From Alopecurus myosuroides (Eukaryota; Streptophyta; Magnoliopsida; Poales; Poaceae): a stretch of DNA of 64,000 nucleotides. The notes under the pieces were generated by a model. The model did not search any database. It was not told the DNA's origin and saw only the letters and a list, made by a program, of their open reading frames with translations. Of this stretch, positions 24,000-34,529 are shown one piece after another. The translations under genes and the position numbers were made by a program. Within the stretch, counting starts at the first letter, position 1; each line of letters opens with the position of its first letter. The DNA is taken from the NCBI GenBank assembly GCA_028641055.1, contig CM054063.1:182596756-182660755 (forward strand), written 5' to 3'.

Positions 24000-25153
24000 G
24001 GAATACAGATACTAGGCACAGCAAGTTAAGAAGGCTATCTACTCGGAGTCTATATACAGGAAACGGGATGAGAAGTACTAACCCGCTTGATTGGTTTGGT
24101 GCGGCTGAACGGCACGAAGCCGTACTGCCAGTTGTCCTTGAGGCTAGTGCTCATGATGGAGCGCGCCCAAGTGGCAACGTCCGCATTGCTGAGCTCGAAC
24201 GTTGTTGTCCGAGTGCAGTCGCGGGGGCCTCCCATGTAGCACATGAGATGGGCGCGGCGCTGGAGCGGCAGTACTCGCCTGGAGATCCAACAGACGATCG
24301 GGTCGTCGCTCTTGAGCCCTCTCGAGATCAGCTTGGCGAGGCGCTCGTCCATCTGCTTCAGGTCGTTGTCGAGGGACGGCTTGGTCCGCTAGTTCTGCCC
24401 GGTGGGAGCTGCGTTGGTCCAGCCGGGTAGATTAATCCGGTCCTCCACCTTGGCTCCCTTCTCGGCGGGAATATTCTTCACGTAGAGGAAGGTCCTCTGC
24501 CACTTGCGGACAGAGTCCAACCCCTTGACGCGCGGGTGATTGGTTCCCCCGCGCTGCACCATCATGGCGCTGCCTGTCTCCGTCATCCCGCGGCTGCTCT
24601 CCGCGCCATCTTTCCTGGCCTTGCTCTGCTTCCTAAAGAATAAGTAGCGGGACCAGGTCGCCGAGGTGGGCCGTACGCCAAGGAATGCCTCGCACACCAC
24701 GGCGTGGTAGGAGAGCATGACGACGGCGTTCGGCGGGAGGTGGTGTGGCTGGAGGCCATAGTGGTCGAGGAACGTCCGGAAGAAATTCGAGACCGGGAGC
24801 CCGAATCCTCGCGCGAAGTGCGCGAGGAAGACGACGTGCTCGCCCTCCTGCGGAGCCGGAACGAGCTCACCGTCAGGTTGCCGGCAGCGAACACCGGGAG
24901 GAACTCTCCGGGTGTTCACGAGCCACTGGCAGTCCTCGGCGGTGACCTCAGATCCAGCCCAGCCGGCGCGAGCGTCATCATCACGAGCCATCGCGGCGGA
25001 GGAAAGGTTGGCTGAAAGGTTGAAGGAATTTGGGTCGAGAAGCTCGCAGCGGCGCGGTGAGATGCGCGGCGGCGAGATGCTCTGCGGCGGCGGAGAAACG
25101 AGGAGACGAGGGGTAAGTTGGAGAAGAAGAAGAAGAAGGAGTTACCGAGGGGG

Positions 25154-25161
25154 TATATATA
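25154..25161 (-). promoter_or_regulatory. TATA-like box for the antisense gene
   Basis: TATATATA lies 163 bp upstream of the antisense ATG within a GGTATATATACCG context. The position suits a plant core promoter with a 5' UTR of about 130 bp. It suggests transcription independent of the LTR. Confidence 0.6.
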
Positions 25162-25679
25162 CCGCTCCCCGGGTTGCCGTTACGAATTGAGGTAGTGGGA
25201 TCGATCGTGGCAGAAACCGTGCGGCGTGGGATCTGTGGGCCGGTTAGAAACGCACATAGCGCGGAACGCGCGCGTAACGGCCGCATTAGATCCCACGACG
25301 AGATCGTGGGCAATTACTGCGCTTGATGGGACATGACAGGCTAGTGGGCCCAGGCCGTGAAAACTGGGCGCGTGGCCTGTCAGTTCCCGGGCACCGAGGC
25401 GTCGGGGTCGTGTCTGCGTGACACGTGCCCAGTTGCAGCGCTGAAAGCCGGATTGTGCTCTGCCACGCAGAGATTCCGTTTCAAGATTTCACCAAGTCAT
25501 TTTACTCGGCTACAGAGAAGAAAAGTGGTCCTATTCGGAAGAGAAGAAACAAAATCAAGGGCTACTCGGAGGTTTTACTCGGTATCCCAAGATTCAAGGG
25601 CAAGACTGTCAAGGTTGGTTCTTAAGCTGGCAGGGCCCAGTGAACGAGTTCGCAGGACTCTACCAGCTTCGGGGACTGC
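25162..25679. other. Non-coding end of the Tat element internal region with polypurine tract
   Basis: No coding signal. The last bases, CTTCGGGGACTGC at 25667-25679, form the presumed polypurine tract directly before the LTR. The region also holds scattered CTCGG motifs typical of this element. Confidence 0.65.
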
Positions 25680-26555
25680 TGTCGGGGGGTTACCCCCGAA
25701 TAGGGTAAAGGCAAGTGCTAAAGGCAAGATCAGAAAGGATGCTTGGCCGAGTAGCCGGCTACCCGGTACTTGCTACCCGGTCGACTGCTACCCGGTCCTA
25801 CACATAGATGGCCAGAAGAACGAGTCAAGAGAATCATGTTCCTCCGAGTAGAAGAGTTGGCCCGAGTAGAAATGGCGGGAATCTACTCGGGACAGAGGTC
25901 AAAGGAGCCGTTCTGACACAGAATCCCGCGTATCCCGGGTCCGTACTTGGCACTGTTCACAGGCACTGTTCATCTGAGGACGGCGTGCCTGACAGCGACA
26001 GTGTGGCAGCAGGGCGTCGCAGGATAGGGGGACCTACTCTGTGTTCGCCGCAGTGATAACAGACTGGTTACTTGGTTTTTCCCAACGACTTTCCGCACCA
26101 GGACAAACTTAGAAGCCAAAGCTGTCAGCGGGAACTCGGAAGAAGGACGGTGTGCACACAATGTCGACATCTGTTTGTATTTGGCTGTATCCGACTGGGC
26201 ACCGAGTATATAAGGTGCCCTGCCTCCTCCTGCGCGAGGGACGCTGAGCTAGATCACACGTTGGGCTTAGATTCTTGACCTAGTTCATCCCGTAGAGAGA
26301 AGAGTGGCTACTCGGTAACAAGAACTATTGTACTGTGGCTACTCGGTGAGACACCAATATACAGAGAGAAAGGCAGGAGTAGGGGTTTTACCTCCTCACG
26401 AGGGCCCTAAACCTGGGTAGATCGTGTTGTCTGCAGTGCTTGTTTCATACTTCACGCGGCTACTCGTCGCGTGATCCCTCCCCGAGCGCCTCCAGCGTCC
26501 TTCGTCCCCACAACTTTAGCCATCCTATGGCATCTGCCGTGACACCACCACGACA
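25680..26555 (+). repeat. 3' LTR of the Tat-clade element (876 bp)
   Basis: Begins TGTCGGGGGG after the polypurine tract and ends CACCACGACA. It contains a TATA box at 26207-26213 within GAGTATATAAGG and many TACTCGG repeats. No partner LTR is in the window. Confidence 0.88.
26207..26213 (+). promoter_or_regulatory. LTR TATA box
   Basis: TATATAA in the context GAGTATATAAGGTGCC, in the middle of the Tat LTR, is a good Pol II core promoter for the genomic transcript. Confidence 0.75.
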
Positions 26556-26950
26556 TCCATGATTTATTTCAAATTTTATGAAAAAATCAATTTTGTTAAA
26601 AAAAAATCAAATTCAAGAAAAAAAATTAAATCATGAACATTTGTCAAATTCATGAACATTTTTTAAAATTCAAGAACTTTTTGAATTTCGGAACATTTTG
26701 AAATCGTGAACAATTCATAAAATTCATGATTCATGAATAAATTTTCAGATTCATGAACACTTTATATTTGTGACCATTTTCTACAATCTAGGAACATTTT
26801 TTTAATTACACTAACTTTTTCAAAATTACCAGAAAAAATGGTTTGTTTTTCTCCTAAATAGCAAAAGCGAAATTCGAAGCTTTGCTTGTGCAACTTAGGT
26901 GGGCCGGTCCACTAGATCTACACGGGAGCGTCGGTGCTGTAGCGGATGCT
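26556..26950. repeat. Mutator-like fragment: AT-rich GAACATTTTT repeats ending in a GGGCCGG terminus
   Basis: About 270 bp of degenerate CATGAACATTTTT units are followed by CTTAGGTGGGCCGGTCC at about 26894-26910. The same pairing of an AT-rich interior with a TAGGTGGGCCAGCCC end occurs in the element at 52062-53122. Only one end is visible here. Confidence 0.45.
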
Positions 26951-27329
26951 ACAAGCGCCAAATAAGTGCCTCCGAGAAAGAGACATTCGGTGAGGAAAAT
27001 TTGTTTTGGCTTCTAGATGTAACAAAACCTGTATTTTAAAATGTAGAAAAAAACTTATTTTTCGGATATACACACATTTTATGTTCGTACATAAAGTTTC
27101 GCAAGGCTTGTATAAAAAAGACAATTTCAGTGCTTCAAAATGACTTTCCACGAACTTTTTTCGTCTTTTTAGAGAGCCCATAAACAATGTCTTTTCATGA
27201 AACTTTGCGCACTTTGCTGGACGGTTTCCTGGCGACGGGATGGGACAGTGGTGTGTCTACCCACGCGTCGCATTAACGCCGGCGTCAGCAGATCAGCGTT
27301 TTCATCTTCCCAAATGGCGCTGTCAGGCT
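26951..27329. other. Unclassified intergenic sequence
   Basis: AT-rich sequence with short T runs, no coding signal and no recognisable terminus. It has the look of old transposon sequence. Confidence 0.35.
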
Positions 27330-27710
27330 GGTGCCAATGCACCGCCCCACTCTCGCCTCGCCACGTCATCTTTACTCTCACTCTCACCCCCACTCTCACC
27401 TCACTCTCGCCCCACGGTGCCAGTGCACGGGCTGTAACTTCTCTCTCCTCCACTCTCGCCTCCACTATCGCCCGGCCTATCGCCCCCATTGGCACCGTGT
27501 CGCCCCGCTATCGCCCGCCCTCTCGCCCCGGGCCGCCGCTATCGCCCCGCCAACGCGGGCGGTAGGCCGGGCGGTAGCGCCCTGTCGCCGGGCGACCCGG
27601 CCACCACCCGGCGACTCCCTCTCGCCTCCCGTATCGCCTCCTCTCGCCCCGCCACGGGCGGTAAGCCCCCTCCCGCCCCTCCCTATCGGCTGCGTTGGCA
27701 CCAGCCTCAG
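27330..27710. repeat. GC-rich block of degenerate TCGCC-based short repeats
   Basis: At least a dozen TCGCC or TATCGCCC words occur in about 380 bp, strongly C-biased on the + strand, with interleaved GGCGGTAG inversions around 27552-27580. Several long ORFs on both strands are a by-product of low stop-codon density. No domain is recognisable. Confidence 0.6.
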
Positions 27711-27779
27711 GCCCAACGCGCAGCAGAGTTATCCTTCGTTGAGAAGGTCTCTTCTCTTTAATTATTTGCCACATCATTT

Positions 27780-28298
27780 TTTTTTTTGCATATGTGGTGG
27801 TATGCTTGTTAATACCTATATCATTCTCACTATGCGTAGTGTTATATTTGGGGGCACATCACCAAATGCGAAAACCATAACCATACCATCCTGGGAACAA
27901 ATATAAAGAACTGTTATTGCATAGTTTCGCCAGATTCATCATTTCATACATAATAACTAGTGTGCTTTCGTCAAAACAAAACAAAAAAACTAGCATGCCT
28001 TTTTCGAAGCATCCCTCGCTTCCTTTTCATTCCTTCCAAGTTCCAACCCTTCCAATCTTGCAAGAACTAGCTACACTCTGAACTGAATCGTAAACATACA
28101 AACAAGCATTACTGATAATTTTACAAGCTATATGTACAGTTGTACACGTACGACAAACGTACAGCTCAAGCATCCATCACATCTATGGCTTCATGTAGCT
28201 CGCTTGATCAGCTCAGGATTTCTAGCCTGTCCTGATCTCTAGCCATGATGGGTTCTTTCTTTTTTTCGAATCTGCCGCAGCTCTTGTCGTCTCGGCAC
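27780..28298 (-). other. 3' flank and probable 3' UTR of the HIPP gene
   Basis: AT-rich and non-coding, immediately downstream of the HIPP stop codon at 28299. The part nearest the stop is probably transcribed; I cannot place the poly(A) site. Confidence 0.4.
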
Positions 28299-28971
28299 CT
28301 ACATTATGCTACATCCGGGATCCTGTTCTTGTTGCTGATAAGCAGGAGTGGGATAGGAGTAAGCAGGGTAAGAAGACGGCATGGCGTTGTACTGATGGTA
28401 CGCGGGGTACGGCATCGGCGCCACCGCGTTCTGATGGTAGCCGCCGCCACCCTTAGAGTCTTTGCCACCGCCAGCTCCGCCATAGCCGTAGCCGTAGCCG
28501 TTCTTTTCTTCGCCATATCCGTAGCCGAATTTCTTCTTGTCGTCGCCGGACGACACGGTGAGAAGCTCAGCACGGCCTAGGCCGCGCCGGAGCATGGTCG
28601 TCAGCGCAATCGGGTCGATGCCATCGCCGAGGATGATGATCTTGTCCCCCTCCATCGTGGCGGATGTCACACCTGTGTAGGATTCAGCAACTCTGTGTGA
28701 GAATTTACGAAGAGGAGAAGATATGAGAGTTGCTAGTCATGATGACTGGCTTCTTCTACGTACCTGCCATGCCAACAGCGGCCTTGAAGGCCTTCCTCCT
28801 GTTCCTCTCGCCATCCAACGGCAACTTGAGGACAATCTTTTGCTGTGACATAGAGCAAAACACGTTCATATCGACGCAAAAAAAATCAAGCAAATTAAAC
28901 ACTATTAGTCCAAGAACAGGACGAGCTAAACTGGCTAGAATTGAGCTTGACTAGCAACCAACCTTAACCAT
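28299..28971 (-). CDS. Heavy-metal-associated isoprenylated plant protein (HIPP), Pik-HMA-like, three exons, 153 aa
   Basis: Exon 1 is 28971-28963 (ATG, three codons), exon 2 is 28842-28764 and exon 3 is 28672-28299. Introns of 120 and 91 bp have GT donors (GTTGGT, GTACGT) and CACAG acceptors, with consistent phases. Residues about 4-70 form an HMA (beta-alpha-beta-beta-alpha-beta) domain: QKIVLKLPLDGERNRRKAF, then GDKIIILGDGIDPIALTTML and RRGLGRAELLTV. The metal-binding CxxC is absent. A Lys, Gly/Tyr and Pro-rich linker ends in CSIM, a CaaX box for farnesylation and membrane targeting. The domain closely resembles the small HMA group that includes rice OsHIPP19 and the integrated HMA of the Pik-1 receptor, targets of blast AVR-Pik effectors. 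A TATA box lies 141 bp upstream. No defect is visible. It is the only convincing host gene here. Confidence 0.92.
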
Positions 28972-29111
28972 ATTTGCTTGGACGGCAGTATTTCTCACGA
29001 GCTCTAGTCCTTTCTAGCTTGACAGCAGGGTTGGCGCTTGGATATTTGGGTTGTCGAGTTTCAAACTGCGAGATGATCTACCTCTCTTATCAGCAGCAAG
29101 ATACTCTGGCC

Positions 29112-29119
29112 TATTTATA
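29112..29119 (-). promoter_or_regulatory. TATA box of the HIPP gene
   Basis: TATAAATA on the - strand in the context CCTATAAATAGGCC, a near-perfect plant TATA box. Transcription would start about 30 bp downstream, giving a 5' UTR of roughly 110 bp. Confidence 0.85.
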
Positions 29120-29880
29120 GGCAGTCAGAGGCCAGATACAGGGAGGGGGAAGCAGCTGGGAAGTCTCTAGAGAGAGAAAGCTAGCAGATGGAACAAACTA
29201 ATCAGCCAATCGAATACTGCATTGGCTACTCTATTGTGAGAATAATTGACATGCCTGCAGGCACTGTGCCAACGCCAAACAGCCAGCTCACTATGGAGCC
29301 GGCCGGCGCTGCTGCTGTTCCTGGAAACTCAACCTTGGATGAGTGGCTGGTAGGCTTTGGTCGGTGCTATGTGGCACACACAAACCCATTGCTCTCTCTG
29401 TTTTTCTTATTTACTCTGTCACTGATGAGTAAGTGACAAGTTTAGAGAGAGAAACTGAAAATATCTCCCTCTCAGCTCTGCTGGCGTGCACTTTCGATTT
29501 TCTGTTAGAGCTTATCGAATAAGGGGTCCTACGTGCCCTGGTTATTAGCTCATCGTGGAACTCTTTATTGGTTTGTGTCGCTGTTGTGGTTATTTGATGG
29601 GAGAAAATTCGTTAGGAAAAGTTATCTGACGAAACAGACCAGTGCAATTGTCGTCCTTGATTGCTCAGAGAAGTGTTTCATATATGTAGTGACAAGGGTG
29701 CTGGGTGATTGAGTGGTATGTTAAGTGCTATAGACCTATAGTATTGTGTAGTGGTTTTGGATCTTCTGTACGGCTTTCACTGGTTAGCGACAGACTTGTC
29801 CTCTACCGAGCCTTGGAGGTGAAGACAGCGTCAATTCGAAACTACCGAGCCTTAGTTTTGGCACAATTGTAAGGTCGATA
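29120..29880. other. HIPP upstream region and unclassified intergenic sequence
   Basis: It contains GAGAGA-type runs close to the promoter and no other recognisable feature. A short ORF at 29188-29436 has no gene-like support. Homology to the 62-kb copy begins at 29881. Confidence 0.4.
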
Positions 29881-30999
29881 ATCATACATTATTATTTTTA
29901 ATCAAATCTGTATGCCTGACAAAGATCCGAGGGTTCCATTTGCTCGTACTGCACAATCGAGTTTTCTTTTATATAGAGAATATATTAATACAAGTCGATA
30001 TCAGTTATACCCAAGCTCTGCAACAATTAGATGATGCGTTGATGACGTAGTCGTATTCGTCTCCCAAACCGCCAGCGACCTGAGGCTTGTTCGGATGGTG
30101 CTAGATAGTTTCGGCCGCGCATGAGGCTACGCACAAATATGGACAAGTGCTCCGTCTCGTCCATCGGCTATCAGATGCACAGACGATCATCTGGCCGTGA
30201 CTGTACAGGAGTTTACCCAAAGTGAGCCGCCAACCCATCATCGACAAGGTTTGTCGTCGGTTGTCTCCGGGATTGTCAGGTTTTTATATGTACTACGCGT
30301 AGGTACAATTGGATCTAGAGCATAATTTTGTACGGGTATTGCATAAACTTGTGCAAGTATATTAGAAAGTTCTCTAATGTTTAGTTTCTTTTCGTTGCTT
30401 CCCAATAAGCCGTGTTTTTCTTTTGTTTCAACGGTATGGTATGACTTTTTACAAACTTCTGTCAATCCTACTACGTTTGATCCGAATAAGTGCTTTGGTA
30501 GGTTTGGGTTGCACCATAGTTGGTCTCATATAACGGGATGTTGAAAAGGGTATGTGGATTGGATCCACATAGGGGTCATGGTTATGAATAAGTTTAGATT
30601 GAGACTCTAGATGTTTTCGTAATGTCTGTGTTTCAATCACCCCACAAAATTAATCTAGCAATAAGATTAAACATACCTCGAATTGTGTAGGTGATGACGA
30701 TAGTTGATCGTAGAACCTGCAACCATGCTAAAACTTGCAAAAAAAAAGCGTTAGAGGCGTCTAACTTGGTTTTGTAGGGTGTTGTGTAGTTTGGTATAGC
30801 TATCTTGTTACTGTGTTTTGACATGATGTCCAATGCCATATGATTGCCGTTGTTCGATATCGACAATCAGGCGTTCATCGCGGAGCTCGGAGAAAGTACA
30901 TGATAGGAGAAAATAGTCGCTTCTCCATCATGAAAAAACCTGAAGCAATTTTCACCGCGGAAGATGTCCAATGATTATCAATCTATCATGTTCTTTCAT

Positions 31000-31698
31000 G
31001 TGTATGTTATTTTTATGATCTTGCATGCTCCCCGTTACTAGTAGATGCTCTGGCCAGGTTGATGCTTGTAACTCCAAGATGCAGTATTTATGCTCGATAA
31101 TGGGTTCATGCCTCCCTTTCACTCGCGCTTGAGTGACAGAAACATAACGGGTGGGAGATATGTTGTTTCGATTAGGGAGAAAACAATAATGCTTTGTCTT
31201 AGATAATTTTATTATTTACATTACACACTTTGTTTAATATAATTATCTGTTGGTTGCAACTTAATACTCAAGGTTTGCTCGGATGACACTGTGAGGATGG
31301 ATTATTAGTCATAGATGCAGTTGGATAACGGTCTATGTATCTTGTAGTAATCATCATATAATGCATATGCACTACGGTGCAGCCTTTATGTCTGTCAATT
31401 GCCTAGCTGTAATTTATTTACCCAGCATGTTATCTATCTGTTTTGGAGAGACACCTCTAGTGAACTGTGGATCCCGGTCCATTTCTTTATACTCATAATA
31501 CAACCATTGTTTTCCCGCTGTTTTACTACTATAATTATTGTTTTCTTTCATCTACTGCAAAAAATACCATTTGCCACACTATACGTCTAATCGTTTGTTT
31601 CGGCAAAACCGGTGAGATTGACAACCTCACTGCTTCGTTGGGGCAAAGTAATTTGATTGTGTTGTGTAGATTCCACGTTGTTGCTGAACCGGTAGTGC
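31000..31698 (+). repeat. Truncated + strand Sabrina/WHAM-like LTR fragment, facing an inverted LTR
   Basis: It matches the middle and distal part of the LTR at 34530-36140 (for example the GGTTGATGCTTGTAACTCC and GGTGAGATTGACAACCTCAC regions). It ends abruptly at GGTAGTGCG and meets the - strand leader at the microhomology TTGCTGCTATGG. With the LTR at 31886-33445 it forms an imperfect inverted repeat. Confidence 0.75.
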
Positions 31699-31758
31699 GT
31701 TGCTGCTATGGATGGCGACCGTTGCGGGAGGAAGTCTTCTTATGTATGTTTGTTTTGT

Positions 31759-31860
31759 TCCCCGGCAACGGCGCCAGAAATTCTTTGCTACGCCTTGATG
31801 GTGCCTTGACGGGGAGACTTCTTGATGATGATGAATTTTAAGTCCCCGGCAACGGCGCCA
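31759..31860 (-). other. Two tandem tRNA-Asp primer-binding sites, 84 bp apart
   Basis: Reading the - strand, TGGCGCCGTTGCCGGGGA occurs at 31776-31759 and 31860-31843. It is complementary to the 3' end of plant tRNA-Asp, the primer used by Athila-type elements. The sequence between is a diverged copy of its neighbour. Confidence 0.88.
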
Positions 31861-31885
31861 GAAATTCTTGATGCTTGTGATGGCG

Positions 31886-33445
31886 TGTTGGGAACCCCAA
31901 GAGGAGGGTGTGATGAGTACATCGGTAACAATTTCCCTCAGTTAAGAACCAAGGTTATCAATCTAGTAGGAGAAAGAGAATCTTTGGAAGGTTGATGCCA
32001 CTGACGGCGATGATGGCACCTCACCGGTGTCAGCAACAACGCGGAACCTGCACATAAGACAACCAAAATACTTTGTCCCAACGGTACAGTGAGGTTGTCA
32101 ATCTCACTGGTCTTGCTGAAAACAAATATTAGACGTATAGTGTGGAAAATGGTGTATGCTTGCAGTAAGTAAAGAAAGCAGGGAATTATAGTGGTTTGTT
32201 CAAAAGTGTAGGAAAATGGACCGGGGTTCATAGGTTCACTAGTGGTGTCTCTCCATAAAATATAGCATGCTGGGTGAACAAATTACAGCTGGGCAATTGA
32301 CAAATAAAGGTTGCACCGTAGTGCACATTCATGACATGATGACTACTATGATATTTAGTGTGGGCATTACAACAATATACATAGACAGTAATCCAACTGC
32401 ATCTATGACTAATAATTCACCATCAGTTTATCATCCGACCCCCCTTAGGTATTAAGTTGCAAGCAACAGAAAATGGCATTAAGCAATGTGTGTAATGTAA
32501 GCAATGATTGTGCACGTGGGCACTCACACCGCTGTTTTCTCCCTAGTGGCAACATCACATCCTCCCCCGTCACGTTTCTGTCACTCGAGCACAGGCGAAA
32601 AGGAGGCATGAACCCAACTATCGAGCATAAATACTCCCTCTTGGAGTCATTAGAAACTACTTGGCCAGAGCAACCACAAGCATGGAAGATCACAAATAAC
32701 ATATGCAATAAAGACTATAATCAACTTGGCATAAGTTCAATATTCATCGGATCCCAGCAAACACAACACATAGGATTACATAGGAACAATCTCGATCATG
32801 TTAGGCAGCTCACGAGATCTAAACATTGAGGCATAGGAGGAGAAGACAACCATCTAGCTACTGCTATGGACCCGTAGTCCAAGGATGAACTACTCACGCA
32901 TCTCCGGAGGTAGGCATGGTGATGAAGAGGCCTCCGGTGATGATCTCCTCTCCGGCAGGGTGCCGGGAGACAGCTTCAGAACCCCCCTGATCTAGGGTTG
33001 AAGACGACGGCGGCTGCGGAACTTTTCGGGGATTTTTGATCAGGTATTTAGAATTTTCCTTCGTAGGGGAATAAATAGGCGAAAGGGCGACGTCGGTGGG
33101 CCACCAGGGTGGCCTCACCAGCCCCACGCGCGGCCAAGGGGGGGCCACGCCTGGCAATTGTGAGGGGCCCCTGGTGCTCGTCTTTGACTCCTCTTCGGAC
33201 TTCTGGATGCTTCCGGGGAAAATAGGAACTTCGGGATTCGTAGGGCCCAATTCCGAGAATATTTCCAGAACAACTTTTCTAAAATAAAAAACAGCAGAAA
33301 ATAGGGAACTGGCACTTGGCATCTTGTTAATAGGTTCGTTCCGGAAAATGCGTAAAAATGCTACAAAGAAGGGAGAAAACATGTAGCAATTGGCATAATA
33401 TCAACATGGAACATCGGAAATTATAGATACGTTGGAGACGTATCA
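31886..33445 (-). repeat. Sabrina/WHAM-like LTR (L1), complete, flanked by both PBS and PPT
   Basis: On the - strand it starts TGATACGTCTCCAACGTATC (33445) and ends near GGTTCCCAACA (31886). Upstream in element sense is the polypurine tract CTAAGCTTGGGGATGCT (33446-33462); downstream is the tRNA-Asp site. It shares subfamily-specific sequence (GGTGGGCCACCAGGGTGG) with the LTR at 47842-49410. The exact 3' end is uncertain by up to 25 bp. Confidence 0.85.
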
Positions 33446-34529
33446 AGCATCCCCAAGCTTAGTTCCTACTCGTCCTCGAGTAGGTAAACGATAAAACAAA
33501 ATAATTTCTGTGGTGACATGCTACAACACAATCTTGATCATAATATGTAAAGTAGAGCATGTAAACTAGGATAAAATGAACTAAAGCCGTGATCTATATT
33601 TGATATCAACAAATAATGCATAAACAAAGAAGAAAGAAGTAAAACTTTTAATGAATCAATACTAAAATACTATCAACCGTGCAAAGTTTATTAGAGATGA
33701 TTTAAGCTTTCAAGAACAACAATATCATGCACATCAAACGATCTTCACAACCCCTGTTAGGATCAAGTCAAGATTTCCACATGATGCAATGCTTGAATCT
33801 TAAACTATTTTCGCACTAAAAACAAGCAAGTGTTCTGCGTTGGTCCCTGGCACCGGGATGTTTTGGCAAAGAGAACATTATGGGGGGTTTGGAAGGTCTA
33901 TGGAAGAAAGGCTCACAAAGCCGAAAGTGTTCGTTAGACAAGAGAAAGTCTTACAACCAAAGCTATGCAAGGAGTAGGGATTGCCACACAACGGATGCAC
34001 ATAGAGCTATAAGTGTATAAAAGCTCTCCAGTTGAACTAGTGGGGGTGCATCCAACTTGCTTGCTCACGAAGACCTAGAGCTCATTTGAGGAGGCTCATC
34101 ATTGGAATATACAAGCCATGTTCTATAACGTAAAGTTCCCCACATAGTTATGAATGAATGATAATATGAAAACTTTCCGCAAACTGAAGTTTTGGTGATA
34201 AACATGAAGCACAAGTGTGGTATAAAGGATAGTGATGCGCCCCTCTCTCTTTATTCTCTCTTTGCCCCTTTATTTTTTTTGGGATTTTTCATTTTTTTTA
34301 TATATCCTCACTGGTAGGGGCAACATCCTATATTACAATGAATCATCACACTTTTAGTACTCATAACTCATAATGGAATATCTCTGATGTATCCAACTGC
34401 ATGCTCCTACCAGTGTAGCAGTATGCATAAATAACCATGAAGCTCATCATCAAGTAACATAATGGAGGTGGATGTTGTGCAGCAATATATCTCGGAATGG
34501 CTATGGAAATGCCATGATAGGTAGGTATG
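33446..34529 (-). mobile_element. 3' internal end of Sabrina/WHAM-like element X, non-coding
   Basis: It begins with the polypurine tract beside L1 and runs to the insertion point of element Z at 34530. No ORF of interest. It probably belonged with 45167-49410, now separated by elements Z and Y. Confidence 0.6.

Larger units (their letters stand above)
20048..24991 (-). pseudogene. Spliced antisense gene of the Tat element: PF04195-like N-terminus, acidic and coiled-coil tail; two stops, one lost splice acceptor
   Basis: Starts at ATG 24991-24989. Supported exons are 24991-24083, 23751-23583, 23496-23298, 23175-21870, 21711-21555, 21473-21390, 21313-20933 and 20826-20048, continuing at 5242-5108. 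Every intron begins GT (GTAAGT, GTATGT, GTGAGT types); acceptors are CAG except intron 5. All phases agree and the total is 1373 codons. Residues about 50-130 (FFRTFLDHYGLQPHHLPPNA, CEAFLGVRP) match the 'putative gypsy-type transposon' family PF04195. The middle is acidic and Ala/Lys/Glu-rich with an AEKKAAEK repeat, then long coiled coils and a Glu/Asp run. Defects are TAG at 24391-24389, TAG at 22445-22443, and intron 5 ending TGCGG instead of CAG before 21473. The gene converges on pol and has its own TATA-like box. Function is unknown; antisense ORFs are known in some Tat elements such as Grande. Confidence 0.82.
1..26555 (+). mobile_element. Tat-clade Gypsy LTR retrotransposon, 5' part outside window, split by a nested element
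   Basis: The element enters the window inside gag and ends with its 3' LTR at 25680-26555. It is interrupted at 5248-20047 by a complete second retrotransposon. Pol order is protease, RT, RNase H, archaeal-type RNase H, integrase; the second RNase H before integrase is diagnostic of the Tat lineage. A spliced antisense gene lies between pol and the 3' LTR. The 5' LTR and most of gag are not in view, so the target-site duplication cannot be checked; the base pairs right of the 3' LTR are TCCAT. I cannot name the family. Confidence 0.88.
29881..31878 (+). repeat. Left copy of a 2-kb duplicated segment (partner 62003-64000)
   Basis: Collinear with 62003-64000 in the same orientation at a constant shift of 32122 bp apart from small indels. 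I count about 30 differences. The flanks differ upstream of 29881 and 62003, which marks a sharp breakpoint; the right copy runs off the window. The segment holds an unclassified part (29881-30990), a truncated + strand Sabrina/WHAM-type LTR (about 31000-31698), and a - strand leader with two primer sites. Confidence 0.9.

Noticed and set aside
23816..24019. Short - strand ORF with repeated NVLCV and PCRVA words
   Set aside because: It translates the 60-bp tandem repeat inside intron 1 and is not an exon.
27477..27777. Long overlapping ORFs on both strands in the GC-rich block
   Set aside because: They arise from low stop density in TCGCC repeats; all frames are open and none shows a domain.
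29188..29436. 82-codon + strand ORF upstream of the HIPP gene
   Set aside because: No domain and no gene structure; it overlaps the promoter-proximal region of HIPP.
30238..30866. Short - strand ORFs in the duplicated segment (repeated at 62361-62763)
   Set aside because: Three short ORFs in different frames without recognisable domains; similarity between copies reflects the DNA duplication.
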